From the NCBI RefSeq assembly GCF_963259705.1, contig NC_081846.1, forward strand, positions 88,424,641 to 88,488,640: a stretch of 64,000 bases of DNA. The letters run 5' to 3'. The stretch is from Myotis daubentonii. Its lineage: Eukaryota; Chordata; Mammalia; Chiroptera; Vespertilionidae. The translations under genes were made by a program, and so were the position numbers. Positions 35,130-47,580 of the stretch are shown here, in pieces (within the stretch, counting starts at the first letter, position 1; each line of letters begins with the position of its first letter). Below the pieces are notes generated by a model. That model had not been told where the DNA came from. It ran no database searches and saw only the letters and a program-made list of their open reading frames with translations.

Positions 35130-36250
35130 AGCTAATAATTTCATCAATCATGCCTTTTTAATGAAACACCAACAAAATCTCTGGACACTGAGCTCCGTGG
35201 AACTTCCTGTTGAGGAACATTGATGTGCCAGTAGGAGTCACTCCTTATTTCACCAGAATATTGCATGGAAGTTCTCTCCCATGGGAAGACCCAGACCCAA
35301 GACCTTGCCCCCTGCATCTTTTCATTTGGCTCTTCCTGACCTATAGCCTTTATAATAAAACTAAAATCATAAGTAATCACTTTCAGCGAGTTGTGAATCA
35401 TTTTAGTGAATTTTCAAAACTGAGAGAGTTGTGGGAACCCTAGAATTTATAGCCAGTTAGTCAGATGTCCGTGTGCTGTCGGAAGTGAGTGAGTCTTTTG
35501 AAGAACTCAGCCCCTCAGGGACTTGAGGCTAACTCTGGGTGGCTAGTGTCACAAGAGAATTGCATCATACCCATTGGTGTGGAAAAGGAGGATTTTGGAA
35601 TTTGTAGTTGGCCAGGCAGGAAACATGAGGCTGGTGTCTGGAATGGGGCAGCCTTGTGAGAGACTTTGATCCTACCTGTGTGGTCTGGACTAACTCTGGG
35701 GAGTTAGCGTCAGAACTGAGTTGAGTTGTAGGACACCCAGTCGGTGTATGAGAATTGTCAGAAGCTCATGAAAATCCACAGGGATCTATCTTTGTGCTTA
35801 TCAGCTTCTCACAGCATCAACAAACACAACCAACTGAGAGGCTCATTTTAACTAAAGATCAATGAGACTTTAAACTGTGAACACTGCACCCACCATATGG
35901 ACATTTACCACAGAAAACCATCACATTTTCTTGTGCATTAGATTAGACATCAGTCTGTCTGTTGAACAAGTTCTTATCTGGGGAAGTGGGTCTTAGCAGG
36001 GCCAGAGACCTCAGACTGTGTAAGTGCTGAGGAAAAGGCAGAGATTTTGGATTGGCACACACCCAAGCCAGGGCCTGGATCATCACTGATCAGTCCTTAA
36101 CTGGGCCTTCCTGAGCCTCAGGGCCCCATCCCGCCCACAACCACATCCACATCTGCTAATGGTTGCACGGGTTTTAATAAACTTCATGTCATTTGTTTCA
36201 AGAAATGTGGCCAGCTCAGTATATCATCTATCCCTTTCCAAGAATTCTTG
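35130..36250 (+). repeat. Probable ancient LTR-like repeat
   Basis: GGCTCTTCCTGACCTATAGCC, GTTGTGGGAACCCTAGAAT, GGACACCCAGTCGGTG and two diverged CTAACTCTGGG...TAGYGTCA blocks (35530 and 35693) resemble a known old mammalian LTR class. Family and limits not determined. Confidence 0.4.
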
Positions 36251-36351
36251 GGTCTGTCCAATACAGGGTAGTTCTAAAGTAGTTTATGGTTGTATCCACT
36301 TTCTAATACAATAATTAATAAATAATAAATCAAAATAATAAATCACATAAA

Positions 36352-37113
36352 TCCTATATAATAAAAGGCTAATATGCAAATAGACCAAACAACGGAACAA
36401 CCAAACAACTGAACAACTGGTTGCTATGATGTGCACTGACCACCAGGGGATGTGCGCAGAACATGGCAGGTGTCAGCCGTGGCAAGATGGTGGAGCAGGT
36501 GAGCTGGGGCGCCAGACCAAGGCGGGGTGCCAATCACTGTTATCAGGGCGAGCCTCTGGTGGTTATTGAAAATTCTTTGCTCCTGCGTGCCGCGGTCCCA
36601 CCCAGTGCTCGCACCCACTGCCAGTGCCTGCCACTTGCTCTCGCTGCGTGCCGTGGTCCTACCTGGTGCTCACACCCACTGCCAGTGCCTGCCACTTGCA
36701 CCCGCTGGAGCTGCCACTTGCACATGCTGCCAGCCTGGTGCTGGTCCTGTTTGCTCAGCACCATCAGCAGTTGTGAGTGGTGGCTGCTGGCCCTAATCGC
36801 CCCTGAGGGTTTTTCCACCTCCTCCTGCTCCTGAGGGGTGATCAGGGCAGCAGCTGCCGCTCGCATCTGCTGATGGTGCCAGCCTTGCTCACACCCCCTG
36901 CTGGCGCTGGCCCCAATTGCTCCATGCCATCAGCACGTGGGAGCAGCAGCAGTGGTGGGAGCAGGGCTGCTGGCAGACAAGGGACCAGGGACTGTGGTGG
37001 GAGGGGCCAGGTGGGGGCACGGAGGATGGACTGAGACCCGCCCCTATGGCCACGGCAGCCTCGCGGCCCACAGTTCCTTTCAAGGTGCATGAATTCGTGC
37101 ACTGGGCCCCTAG
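36352..37113 (+). mobile_element. HeliBat-type Helitron, longest
   Basis: Starts TCCTATATAATAAAAGGC (36352) and ends GGTGCATGAATTCGTGCAC plus GGGCCCCTAG (37113), with an obvious palindromic hairpin at 37085-37102. Host A (36351) and T (37114) flank it. Internal text repeats CACTGCCAGTGCCTGCCACTTG, and a CTGACCACCAGGGG motif lies at 36436-36450. No Rep/helicase is present; captured host sequence is possible but unproven. Confidence 0.95.
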
Positions 37114-37490
37114 TAAAAGAATAAACTCTGTGGATATCTGGAACACCCTATTTACCATGGGGTAGGTTTCGGCAGCCACTGTGCTTGGAACAATGTGGGC
37201 TGGGTTCCACTGGTTTATCTGGATGGACGTCACTTTTACACTTCCTAAGAAAGATCATCTGATTGGGTTGAGTCGTTCCCATCCTAATTTGGAAGGCCTA
37301 GCTGGATAAGCCTCACACCATACTCTGTTCTAGGCCCTGGTTTAGCCCAGAGTATTTTCCATTTCTGGTCCATCTAGTAGCCAGGGAGAAAAACCATGGT
37401 GATCTGCTCCTGGGAGGATCTGCATACGCACACACCTCTCAGAAGGAACAGGCACGTGGCACTTCAAGGCTCTGGTGAAAATCCTTTAAA
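37114..37490. other. Unrecognised non-coding DNA
   Basis: No gene or named repeat recognised. Confidence 0.4.
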
Positions 37491-37527
37491 CATTTTTTTC
37501 ATTGATGTTTTTAGAGAGAGAAGAAGA

Positions 37528-37581
<54 letters not shown>

Positions 37582-37740
37582 ATGAGAGAGAGAGAAACAT
37601 GGATCAGTTGCCTCCCACATGTGCCCCTGGCCAGGGATTGAACCTGCAACCCTGGTACATGCCCTTGACCAGGATTCAAACAAGTGATGCATCAATGCAC
37701 AGGCCAGGACTCCGGCCAACGGAACCATACCAGCCACAGC
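37491..37740 (-). mobile_element. VES SINE, antisense, with expanded (GA)n
   Basis: Antisense tail, a large GA microsatellite (37530-37578), then GGATTGAACCTGCAACCC and a CCATACCAGCCACAGC end. The GA tract is an expansion of the CT-rich segment that every VES carries. Flanking GAAAATCCTTT and AAAAATCATTT suggest a decayed target duplication. Confidence 0.92.
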
Positions 37741-40551
37741 AAAAATCATTTTTTAAAATGTCAGATATCTGGAATCTAATGAGAAATGAAAATACATGGA
37801 TTTGAAAGACATAGATCCCAATGAACATAAAGATTTATTATGATGCAGATCTCAACTCTAGAAACCAGAGCTGTTTATTTTTTCTCTTTATTTTATATCA
37901 TTTTATTTTTTCCATCACCATTTATCCCTCCTATGCCATCTCTCATCTCCCCTCACACCCCATTGTCCCCCAAATCACCACACTGCTGTCCATGTCCATT
38001 ACGTTTTTATTTTTTATTTCCTTTTTGTTCAGTTCCTCCACAAACACCTCAACAATCTCCTACCAGAGCTGTCTGCCTGCTCTCTATCTATCAGTCTGTC
38101 TCTAATTGCTTGTTAGTCCAATTTATTCATTAAATTTCACATATGAGTGAAATAATATTGTACGTTTCTTTCTCTGACTGGCTTATTTCACTTAGCATAA
38201 TGTTCTCCAGGTCATCCATGCTGTTGCAAAGAGTAAAATTCTCTTCCTTTTTATGGTCGAGTGGTATTCCATTGGGTAAATGTACCACAGCTTTTTTATC
38301 CACTCATCTACAGATGGACACTTGGCTGCTTTCAAATCTTGGTTATTATAAATAATGCTGCAATGAACATAGAAGTACATATATTCTTTTGAATTAGTGT
38401 TTTGGGTTTCTTCATGTAAATTCCCAGAAGTGGAATTGTTGCGTCATAAGGCAGTTCCATTTTTAATATTTTGAGGTAACTTCATATTGCTTTCCACAGT
38501 GGCTGAACTAATTTGAATTCTCACCAATAATGCACTAGAGTTCCCTTTTCTCCACATCCTAGACAACACTTGATGTTTGTTGATATATTGATGATAGCCA
38601 CTCTGATAGGTGTGAGGTGATGTTTCATTTTGGTTTTAATTTTCATTTCTATGATAATTAGTGACATTGAGCATCTTTTCATATGTCTATTAGCCATCTG
38701 TATATAGTCTTTGGAAAGTGTCTATTCAGGTCCTTTTCCTATTTTTTTAATTGAATTATTCTTTGGTGTTGAATTTTACTTGCATTATTTATAAATTTTG
38801 GATATTAACACCTTACCAGATGTATTATTGGTGAATATATTCTCCCATTCAGTGGATTGTCTTTTAATTTTATTGGTGGTTTCCTTTGCAAAAACTTTTT
38901 AGTTTGATGTAGTCCCATTTTTGTTTCCCTTGCCCAAGGAGACATATTAGAAAAAATAACACTACAGGAAATGTCTGAGATTTTACTGCTTATGCATGCT
39001 TATAGGATTTTTTTGGTTTCAAGTCTAACATTTAAGCCTTTAATCCATTTTGAGTTTATTCTTGCATATGGTGCAAGAAGGTGATCTAGTTTCATTTTTT
39101 TTTGGCATGGATATGTCCAATTTTCTAAATCACATAATTGAATAGACTATCTTTAGTCTATTGTAACTTTTGCCTCCTTTGTCAAATACTAATAGAATAT
39201 AAAGTAATGGGTTTATTTCTGGGCTCTCTATTCTGTTCCATTGAGCAACATTTCTGTTTTTATGCCAGTAACATTGTGTTTTGATTACTATGGCCTTGTA
39301 GTATAGTTTGAGATCAGGTAGCATGATTTCTCCAACTTTGTTCTTCTTTATCAAGATTTCTGTTACTATTTGGGGTCTTTTTGGTTCCATATAAAGTTTT
39401 GGAATATTTGTCCTAGTTCTGTGAAATATGCCATTAGTATCTTGATAGGAATTGCGATGAGTCTATAGATTGCTTTGGGTAGTATGGGCATTTTAATGAT
39501 GTTAATTCTATCCATGAACATGGTATATGCTTCCACTTATTTGTATCTTCTTCAATTTCTTTCTTCAGTGTAATATAATTTTCCAAGTACAGGTCTTTTA
39601 CATCTTTGGTTAAATTTATTCCTAGGTATATTTTGTTCTTTTTGCAGCAATTGTGAATGGGATTGTTTTTCTTTCTGATAATTCATTATTGGGGTATAAA
39701 AATGCAACTGATTTCTGAATAGTTATTTTGTATCCTGCTACTTTGCTGAATTCATTTATCAGTTCTAGTAGGATTAAGTCATCAGGATTCTCTACATATA
39801 GTATCATGTCATCTGCAAATAATGACAGTTTCACTTCTTCCTTTCCAATTTGGATGCATTTTATTTCTTCTTGATTTCAAGTTTCATAGCACTGTGGTCA
39901 GAGAAGATGTTTGATATAATTTCAATCTTCTTAAAATTAATGGGACTTGTTTTGTGTCCTCACATGTGGTCTCTCTTAGGGTACTTGAAAAGAATGTATA
40001 TTCAGCTGCTTTGGGGTGAAATGCTCTGAAGATATCAATTAAATCCATTTGGTTTAGTGTGTCATATAAGGCTGTCACCTCTTGTTGATTTTCTGTCTGG
40101 AAGATCTGTTCACTGATGTCAATGGAGTGTTAAAATCCCCTACTATGACTGTATTACTATCAATCTTTATGTCCGTCAAGATTTGCTTTATATGTTTAGG
40201 TGCTCCTATGTTGGGTGCATAAATGTTTACAAGGGTTATATCCTCTTGTTGGGTTGTTTCCTTTATTATTATGCAGTGTCCTTCTTTGTCTCTTACTATA
40301 GCCTTGGTTTTAAAGTCTATTTTGTCAGATATAAGTATTGCTACTTCAGCTTTTTTCCCTTTCCATTTGCATGAAACATTTTTTCCCCATCCCTTTACTT
40401 TTAGTCTGTGTGTATCTTAAATTCTGAGGTGGGTCTCTTGAGGACAGCACATACATTATTTTCTTATCCATTCAGTTACTTTCTTTCTTTTAACTAGAGC
40501 ATTTACATTGCAAGTGATTATTCATAGTACATATTTATTCCCATTTTATTT

Positions 40552-40778
40552 ATTTATTTATTTATTTATTTTTAAAAATATATTTTATTGAGTTTTTACA
40601 GAGAGGAAGGGAGAGAGATAAAGAGCTAGAAACATCGATGAGAGGGAAACATCAATCAGCTGCCTCCTGCACATTCCCTACTGGAGCAACCAAGGTACAT
40701 GCCGTTGACCGGAATCGAACCCGGGACCCTTCAGTCTGCAGGCCGACGCTCTATCCATTGAGTCAAACCGGCCACGGC
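40552..40778 (-). mobile_element. VES SINE with target duplication, antisense
   Basis: Starts with a (TTTA)n tail remnant, then AAAAATATATTTTATTGAG, GAATCGAACCCGGGACCC and ends CAAACCGGCCACGG. The duplication CCCATTTTATTT is perfect at 40540-40551 and 40779-40790. Confidence 0.97.
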
Positions 40779-40815
40779 CCCATTTTATTTTTTAACTATG
40801 TTCCTCTGTTTCTTT

Positions 40816-41078
40816 TCTCCTCCTCCTCCTCCTCCTCCTCCTCCTCCTCTTTCTCCTCCTCCTCCTCCTCCTCCTCCTCCTCCTCCTCCTCCTCTTTCTC
40901 CTCCTCCTCCTCCTCCTCCTCTTTCTCCTCCTCCTCCTCTTTCTCCTCCTCCTCCTCCTCCTCCTCCTCCTCCTCCTCCTCCTCCTCCTCCTCCTCCTCC
41001 TCCTCCTCCTTCTTCTTCTTCTTCTTCTTCTTCTTCTTCTTCTTCTTCTTCTTCTTCTTCTTCTTCTTCTTCTTCCTC
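40816..41078. repeat. Polypyrimidine tract: (TCC)n with TTTC interruptions, then (TTC)n
   Basis: About 260 bp of uninterrupted pyrimidines on the plus strand: TCC blocks separated by four or five CTTTCTCC interruptions, followed by about 30 TTC units. Frames on both strands (poly-Ser/Pro/Phe or poly-Glu/Lys/Gly, 40638-41181) are repeat artefacts. Confidence 0.98.
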
Positions 41079-41468
41079 TCCAAGCAAGCCATTTAACAAT
41101 CCTTCTAATGCTGTCTTGCAGGTAACAAACTCCTTTAGCTTTTCCTTGTATAGGAGTTCTTCATATCTCCTTCAATTTTAAATAATAGCTTTGCTGGGTA
41201 AAATAGCCTTGGTTGTAGACCCTCGTTTTTCATCACTTTGAATATTTCATGGCAATTCCTTCTTGCCTGAAATGTTTCTATTGATAAATCTGCTGACAAC
41301 CTTATGGGAGCTCCCTTGTAGGTAACTGACTGCCTTTCTTCTGTGCCTTTTAAGATTTTTATCTTAGTCTTTAACTTTTACCATTTTAATTATGATGTGT
41401 CTTGGTTTTTGCCTCTTGGGTAGCTTCATATATTTCCTCTGAGTTAGCCACAGTCATCCACGTGTTCA

Positions 41469-41830
41469 TCCTATATAATAAAAGTTCTAATATGCTAAGT
41501 GTCTGACCATTTGTTCGATCGTTTGTTTGACCGTTCAACCAGTCACTATGACATGCACTGACTACCAGGGGGCAGATGCTCTGACTGGTAGGTTAGCTTG
41601 CTAGGGTCTGGCTGATGGGGACAGGGAGAGACGGACCGGACATACCCTGGAGCTCTCCCGGGTTCCCTCCCCGGCCTCATTTGTGCAATGGTGAGGTCCC
41701 TTGGGCTGGCCTGTGCCCTCTCGCAACCCGGGACCCCTTGGGGGATATCAGAGAGCCAGTTTTGGCCAGATCCCAACAGGCCAGGCCGAGGGACCCCACT
41801 GGTGCATGAATCCATGAACTGGGCCTCTAG
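41469..41830 (+). mobile_element. HeliBat-type Helitron
   Basis: TCCTATATAATAAAAGTTC start (41469) and GGGCCTCTAG end (41830) between host A (41468) and T (41831). Hairpin GTGCATGAATCCATGAAC precedes the end. Carries CTGACTACCAGGGGGCAG at 41558-41575. Confidence 0.95.
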
Positions 41831-44800
41831 TTTATTTAATAAACAAACAATGAGTGCTGCATGCACAGAGCTCTTCTAGATGCATGAGTTCACTTAAACA
41901 TGAGTATTTAAACATGATTGGTTTCTGTTCTTAAATAGAGCACAGTTTGGCTGGGAATATGGACAAGCTAACCAACCCAGTACAATATCATACTTAATTA
42001 AATGGAAGAGAGTACATTGTGCTTTGCAAATATAGCAGGAAGAAACTGTTCTCATAAGGGTTGGAAGGATAGTCAAGGAAGACTGCCAGTTTTTCCAGAG
42101 AAGCTGTATTGTGTTTGTTCTGAAAGACAATTAGAAATGAACTTTGGGGAGAAGATAGTTAAGATGTTCCAAGTTTGTAAAAGACAACAGGTACCTTTGC
42201 ATATGCACAGAAATAGGACAGTACACTTGGAGTGTGCAAGGAGATGTTGAGGGGCACTGACAGCATCAGCTATACATCAAGGAGCACAGAGGATGGAAGG
42301 GCAGGATCCATGGAGCTGTCTAGGCAGCCATCTAGCAAACAGAGATGTTGAATCCATAGGCATTGAGGCTCTGGACAACTGGTAGGGACCACAGTGGGTC
42401 ATCAGCAATAGAAAGATCTGGGTTGTAGATCAGCACAGAACCAAGAAGATCCTGCACACCATCCTGAGAGTCCTCCATGGAGCAGGGGCTAAAGGGGGGC
42501 ATCAGTCATGGGAAGAACTGAAGTGTAGATGAGCACAGGCCCAAGAAGACCATTCATGCCATCCTTAGAGTCCTTCGTAGAGCAGGGGCCATGCGTGGAC
42601 GGAGCTGGATGACCACAGAGAGATCTGGTGTCTCTCCACCCCAAGCGGTGACACAGGATGCTCCTGACAGCTCTCTCTGCCTCCAGCAGAAAGATGAAAG
42701 AGCACAAGCAAAAAAGCTGACCATGCCCCACCTCATCCTACATTTCTGGGGCCATATGTCTAGCCCAAAAGAAGAGAAACTTGTCATTTGATATAATATT
42801 AAGGTTTAAACTGTTACTTTACAATTACTAAGAGTGACTGAGACCTGAAAGTTCTGCACAAAATGTCATTGAAGGACAAGAAGAGAGCCTGACAAAGAGT
42901 CTGGTTGAAAGCAGTGATTAGAAAAACCAATATGTTACTATGTGCGGACTCAATTGGCTATAGAGCACATAATATGCTTGTTATACAAAATCAACCAAGA
43001 TTTAAGCCAACAGGAAGGACTTGTTTGAGTGGCTGACCCTAAGGTCCAGAGCCAGATGAAGATGATCAGAGGCAATCATGGGAGGGCATGCCGCCTCGAC
43101 AGAATGGCTGTAATGTAAAGTCATCTGGCCGTTGGCAGATGAATAACTATCAGGGCAGCTGACCGCATCCAGGTGAGCCTGGAAAGCAGCTCAAAGCAGA
43201 CGATGCTGGTACTCGGAGTTGTGGGGCAGGCACACTTGCTCTGACAAATGACAGGTACCTTCATGGGTGTGTGTCCTTCCAAATGCAGGCTGGCTGCCTT
43301 CTCATGTCCCCATGACCATGGGTACATACAGAGCAGCATGTCTGTTATTTTTCCTCTTATTCTCAATTACTGTAAATTAATTTCTGCAGAATCACCGAGA
43401 AGTGGGAAGATTTACAACAGATTAACTTTCATTTAGTTTAATGGAATTGTCTAAATGCATAAATCCAAGCTTGCCTCAGGTTCATGAATTTTTATAGCTC
43501 CTACTTGGTCGACAATCCTTTTCCCTTTCTTTCCTTCCCCCTTCCCCCTCCCTCCCCCTACTCTTCTCTACCTGTGGAGTCCTTCTGCATTTTGCACCAG
43601 ACAGACACCTTTTGAGACAGGAGATGAAAGCTTCCAGAGAGCTGTGTAAAATATATTTATGGGGTGTCACTGAAAATACTCCTGTTTAGACATAAATGAG
43701 TATAAATGAAGTATGACAGGCAATTTGCTTCATGGAAGCTGATACTAATGACTTGACATATTCATATCTACTTGCATAATCAGATTTTTTTTTTTTTTTG
43801 CTGGTGATATATTCTGGTCTAAAGTGTCTTGCACTAGGAATATCATTCTGCTTGTATCAAGAGGAAAAATCTTCCCAAGTTCCCATATTATTCTCATAGG
43901 TGCTTCAGAGGTCATTTCTTTGTAGCTAGTGGGGCCTTACTATGGGAAGCAAGGTGTACAGGGGAGACAAGTTTTCTGTTAATGGGATCAATAAAATCTC
44001 TTGGGCTGACTTCTTCTGTTAGACACTAGGGCCTGTGATGGGACAGGACCGAGATGGCCTCACCCCCACAAACTCACAGTCTAGTCTAGTGGGTGCCCTG
44101 GGACAGCAAGGCCAGGGTTACTAGTAAGTCTCGATGAACCTACTCAGTTTCCTGTCAAATTCTAAGTTCCTGCAAGATTGTGGTGGAAAGCTCCAGAACA
44201 AATCTGGAGTGATGTCGACTATGATGATCACATCCTGGGATAAGGCAGAGGAATATTTGGAGAATTAGAACATTAATCAACCCATTTTACTCTCCTCCAT
44301 GACTGCACCCTTGGAAGCCATTGCTGAGGCGGGTCTTGTCTAAAGGGGCCTGAGTGAAAAGGGCGAAGAGATTAAGCAAAGAAAAAAGAAAGACTCGTGG
44401 ACACAGACAAAAATACGGTGATTGCCAGAGGGGGGGGGGTGGTGGTAGGAGGTAGAGGGAGTGTGTCTGTGTGTGTGTGTGATAAATATTAGCAAAAAGT
44501 GAATTGGCAATTCATTCTGGAATTCCTAATAATAATACAACTAGAAATCCCCTCCTGATAAATTCTCAAAGGTCATTCATGCTGATTAACCCAAACAATA
44601 TCAAGTGAATATGTGACAATATGGTTGTCAGTCCACATTTTTATTACGTTTATCTTTTACTTGAAGCAGATTATAGCAGAAACATTACTTGACAATGAGA
44701 GATTCAGAAATAGTTCTTTGGTTTTTTTCCTTTTTGAGTATTAAAATATTCTCAACCAGAGCCACAAAGTTTATCTCACTGCTCTACTTGGAATGCATAG

Positions 44801-45108
44801 AAAGACATAGACTGGAGATAATGAATGTTCTTATCTGTCACTACAAATGGGGTTTGTGTTACAATCTATCTGATTTATTTGGTATATTTGATATTCCTGG
44901 CTGGTAGTTACTGTTATTGTTATTATTAGATATGACAGTTCTTTGCTTTATTAAACTTTTATGATATAAAAGGAGTAAAATTTCCTTTTTTAGAAAAATC
45001 AATAAAAAGAGGACAATAAAAGTTATCTAGAGATTAAAAATAAGAAAACAAACTTCTCAGGTTATTTTAGGAGGCAAAGGCCAGGATCAGAAGACATAGG
45101 ACAAAGAG
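41831..45108. other. Mostly unrecognised non-coding DNA
   Basis: No gene recognised. It holds a tandem 100-bp duplication, short T-runs, and a possible L1 3' UTR relic at 44390-44530 (CACAGACAAAAATACGGTG, then a G-run and GT-rich stretch). AT-rich toward the end. Confidence 0.45.
42392..42591. repeat. Tandem ~100-bp duplication, diverged
   Basis: GTAGATCAGCACAGAACC, CCAAGAAGATCCTG and AGAGTCCTCCATGGAGCAGG recur with substitutions exactly 100 bp later (GTAGATGAGCACAGGCCC, and so on). Confidence 0.85.
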
Positions 45109-46146
45109 TTTTTTTTTAATCTTTAGTGTTGAAAATATTACATATGTTCCCTTTTCCCCCCGGCATTGACTCCTTCTGGCCCATCCCTCCCCCCACCCCA
45201 GGCCTTCAACACACTATTGTCTGTGTCCATGGGTTATGCATATATGCATGCAACTTCTTTGGTTGATTGATTTCACACCCATCGACCCATTCACCCCCTC
45301 CTTCTCTTTGAGATTCCATAGTCTGTTCCATGCTTCTATGTCTCTGGATCTAGTTTGTTCATCAGTTTATTTTGTTCACTAGATTCTACATATGAGCGAG
45401 ATCATGTGATACTTGGCTTTTTCTGACTGGCTTATTTCGCTTGGCATAATACTCTCCAGGTCTCTCCATGCTGTCTCAAAGAGTAAGAGATCCTTTTTTA
45501 CTGCCACATAGTATTCCATGATGTAAATGTCCCACAGCTCTTTTATCCACTCATATGCTGATGGGCACTTGGGGGCTGTTTCCAGATGTTAGCTATGGTG
45601 AATTGCGCAGCTATGAACACAGGGGTGCACACATTCCTTCTGATTGATGATTCTGGTTCCGTAGGATATATTCTTAGAAGTAGGATTACTGGGTCAAAGG
45701 GCAGTTTCATATTTAATTTTTTGAGGAAACTCCATACTGTTTTCCATAATGGCTGCACCAGTCTGCATTCCCACCAGCAGTGCACTAGGGTTCCCTTTTC
45801 TCCACAACCTCACCAGCACTTGCCATTTGTTGATTTGTTGATGGTAGACATTCTGACAGGTGTGAGGTGATATCTCATTGTCATTTTAATATGCGTTTCT
45901 CTGATGATTAGTGACTTTGAGCATTTTTTCATATGTCTCTTAGCTTCTGTATGTCCACTTTGGAGAAGTGTGTATTTAGGTCCTTTGCCCATTTTTTAAT
46001 TGAGTTGTTTGTTTTCCTTTTGCTAAGTTGTATGAGTTCCCTATATATTGTGGATATTAACCCTTTATCAGATGTATCATTGGCAAATATGTTCTCTCAC
46101 ACAGTGGGTTCCCTTTTCATTTTGGTGATGGTTTCTTTGCTGTGCA
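45109..46146 (-). mobile_element. 5'-truncated L1 with target duplication, antisense
   Basis: Begins with a poly-T (poly-A on minus) and the antisense 3' end CTTTAGTGTTGAAAATATTAC, passes through the ORF2 C-terminus (45543-45785) and stops within ORF2 at about 46146. ACAAAGAG flanks both sides (45101-45108 and 46147-46154). The size fits a retrotransposition that stopped early. Confidence 0.9.
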
Positions 46147-47454
46147 ACAAAGAGAGTTTGAAACACAATACACACCGTGTGTTCCCTCCACGGAAACGAG
46201 GGAAGCTATGAGCAAAGGGTGTTAGGACAGAAACTGATGCAGATGAAATTCTCTGGGAAATTGCCTTTTCCATCCTCAAGGCTATTTTAAGCATTTGAAG
46301 AGGAATAGTGGAGCAATTGGTGTGGAGATGACTGATGTGGTTGAGACTGGAGACAGGACCATTCATGAAGTGCCATAGGCTGGATGGCTGTGGAGTTGGG
46401 AATGGCTACGATGCAACATGAAGAGCAGTGGGTCTTTGTGTCCCAGAAAGGACCAAAGAAAGAGGAGTCGCGTGTGAGCTGAGGATTGCACTTAGGTGTC
46501 TCCATGATGAGAATTCTACTTGATTTGAAATCTCCTTTCCTTCCCCCAATTGCAGGGTGAGGTTCCTCTGTACAGCTCATTCGCTGTTTGACTTGGAACA
46601 CAGATGCCTTCTAGATGAAAAACTAGTAAGCATGTTTGGGACCGACTTTCTATAATCCCACGGTCGAAATAGATCTTGCAGAAGAAGAATAAAACCCACC
46701 TTGTTAGAGTTGCCCCTGAGGACTTCATAGAAATAGGAAAAAAGAATCCCGTGAGCTATTTTCTCCTCAGGAGAGACTCCCCACCCCCACCAAGCTGTTT
46801 GGTAACATCCTCGGAGATGGAAGGGCAGAGATTGTCAAAAATAAAATGAGTTCCTGTTCTCTGGGTGAGAATATACCGGGGCATTTCTCTCACTGAGTCC
46901 ACAGGCTGCTGTGTTCCGGGCAGCCTGTGGGGGCTGATGTACCTGGGCAGCGTGACCCTAGAGCTGGCACACACTGTAGGGCGTGGGGCTTTCATTCGGA
47001 GCCTCAGCGGGGCCGCAGGGCACATGCCTGGGCAGGTGCAGGGCAGCCCCGCTTCTTCAGGAGCCTGGTTCTGAGTCTTGACTGCGATAGCAATTGCAGG
47101 GTGGGGCAGAGGTTCGAGGGCCTTCGTGGAAGGATGCTGCTCTGAGAACCGAGAACGGGAGGACCAGGCTTCTGTTTTCTGGTCGGGTTTATTTACAACT
47201 CCAGCTGTGAGGGCCGGACGTGTTCTCTCCGCCAGCAGGACTTCTCGGGGGCAGGGGGGGTGGCCATGACTGCGAGCTGCAGCCCTCAGGCCAGCCCCAG
47301 CTGCTTGGGACCTGATTGTGTGCTCCCACGTCTTTTCTCCTAGTGTGAGCTTCACAGATTTGCTTGTTTTTTTTTTTTTTGGGGGGGGGGGGGCAGGAGG
47401 AGATGGTTATTTAGATTTGAGTGTTTTATTTATTAAAAACATGTATTCCTTCCT
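46147..47454. other. Unrecognised, partly CpG-rich DNA
   Basis: 46880-47290 has more CpG than its surroundings. A 199-codon minus frame (46756-47355) there has no domain or coherent composition. A T-run followed by G-run is at 47367-47393. Confidence 0.45.
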
Positions 47455-47580
47455 TGCAATGATTTGTGTTGATGTTTTATTTCCATATTAGATTATAAAC
47501 TACTAGAGGGCGAGGACGGGGCTCCATCTTTGCTTCTGCTCATAGCATCTGAAAGCATATGCCCAGTGTGGCCGCCGGGC
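47455..47580 (+). repeat. L2 LINE 3' relic
   Basis: GTTTTATTTCCATATTAGATTATAAAC and ACTAGAGGGCGAGGACGG follow the sense L2 3' region. Confidence 0.5.

Larger units (their letters stand above)
37865..41468 (-). mobile_element. Antisense L1 with internal deletion, inactive
   Basis: Minus-strand order: 3' UTR (37865-38120), ORF2 C-terminus (DEWIKKLWYIYPMEYHS-type sequence, 38192-38380), RT palm residues in the frame 39622-39834 ([12 protein letters not shown]), then an abrupt join near 39873 to endonuclease sequence (39884-40440), with ORF1 remains up to 41460. More than 1 kb of the central ORF2 region is absent. A VES (40552-40778) and a polypyrimidine tract (40816-41078) interrupt ORF1/ORF2 linker sequence. 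Confidence 0.9.

Noticed and set aside
37530..37578. (GA)n as a separate repeat locus
   Set aside because: It is the expanded CT-rich segment of the antisense VES around it.
40638..41181. Poly-Ser/Pro/Phe and poly-Glu/Lys/Gly frames
   Set aside because: Translations of a TCC/TTC microsatellite and a VES SINE.
46756..47355. 199-codon minus-strand frame in a CpG-richer patch
   Set aside because: Low-complexity Pro/Arg/Ser composition, no domain, no splice or promoter signal that I can support.
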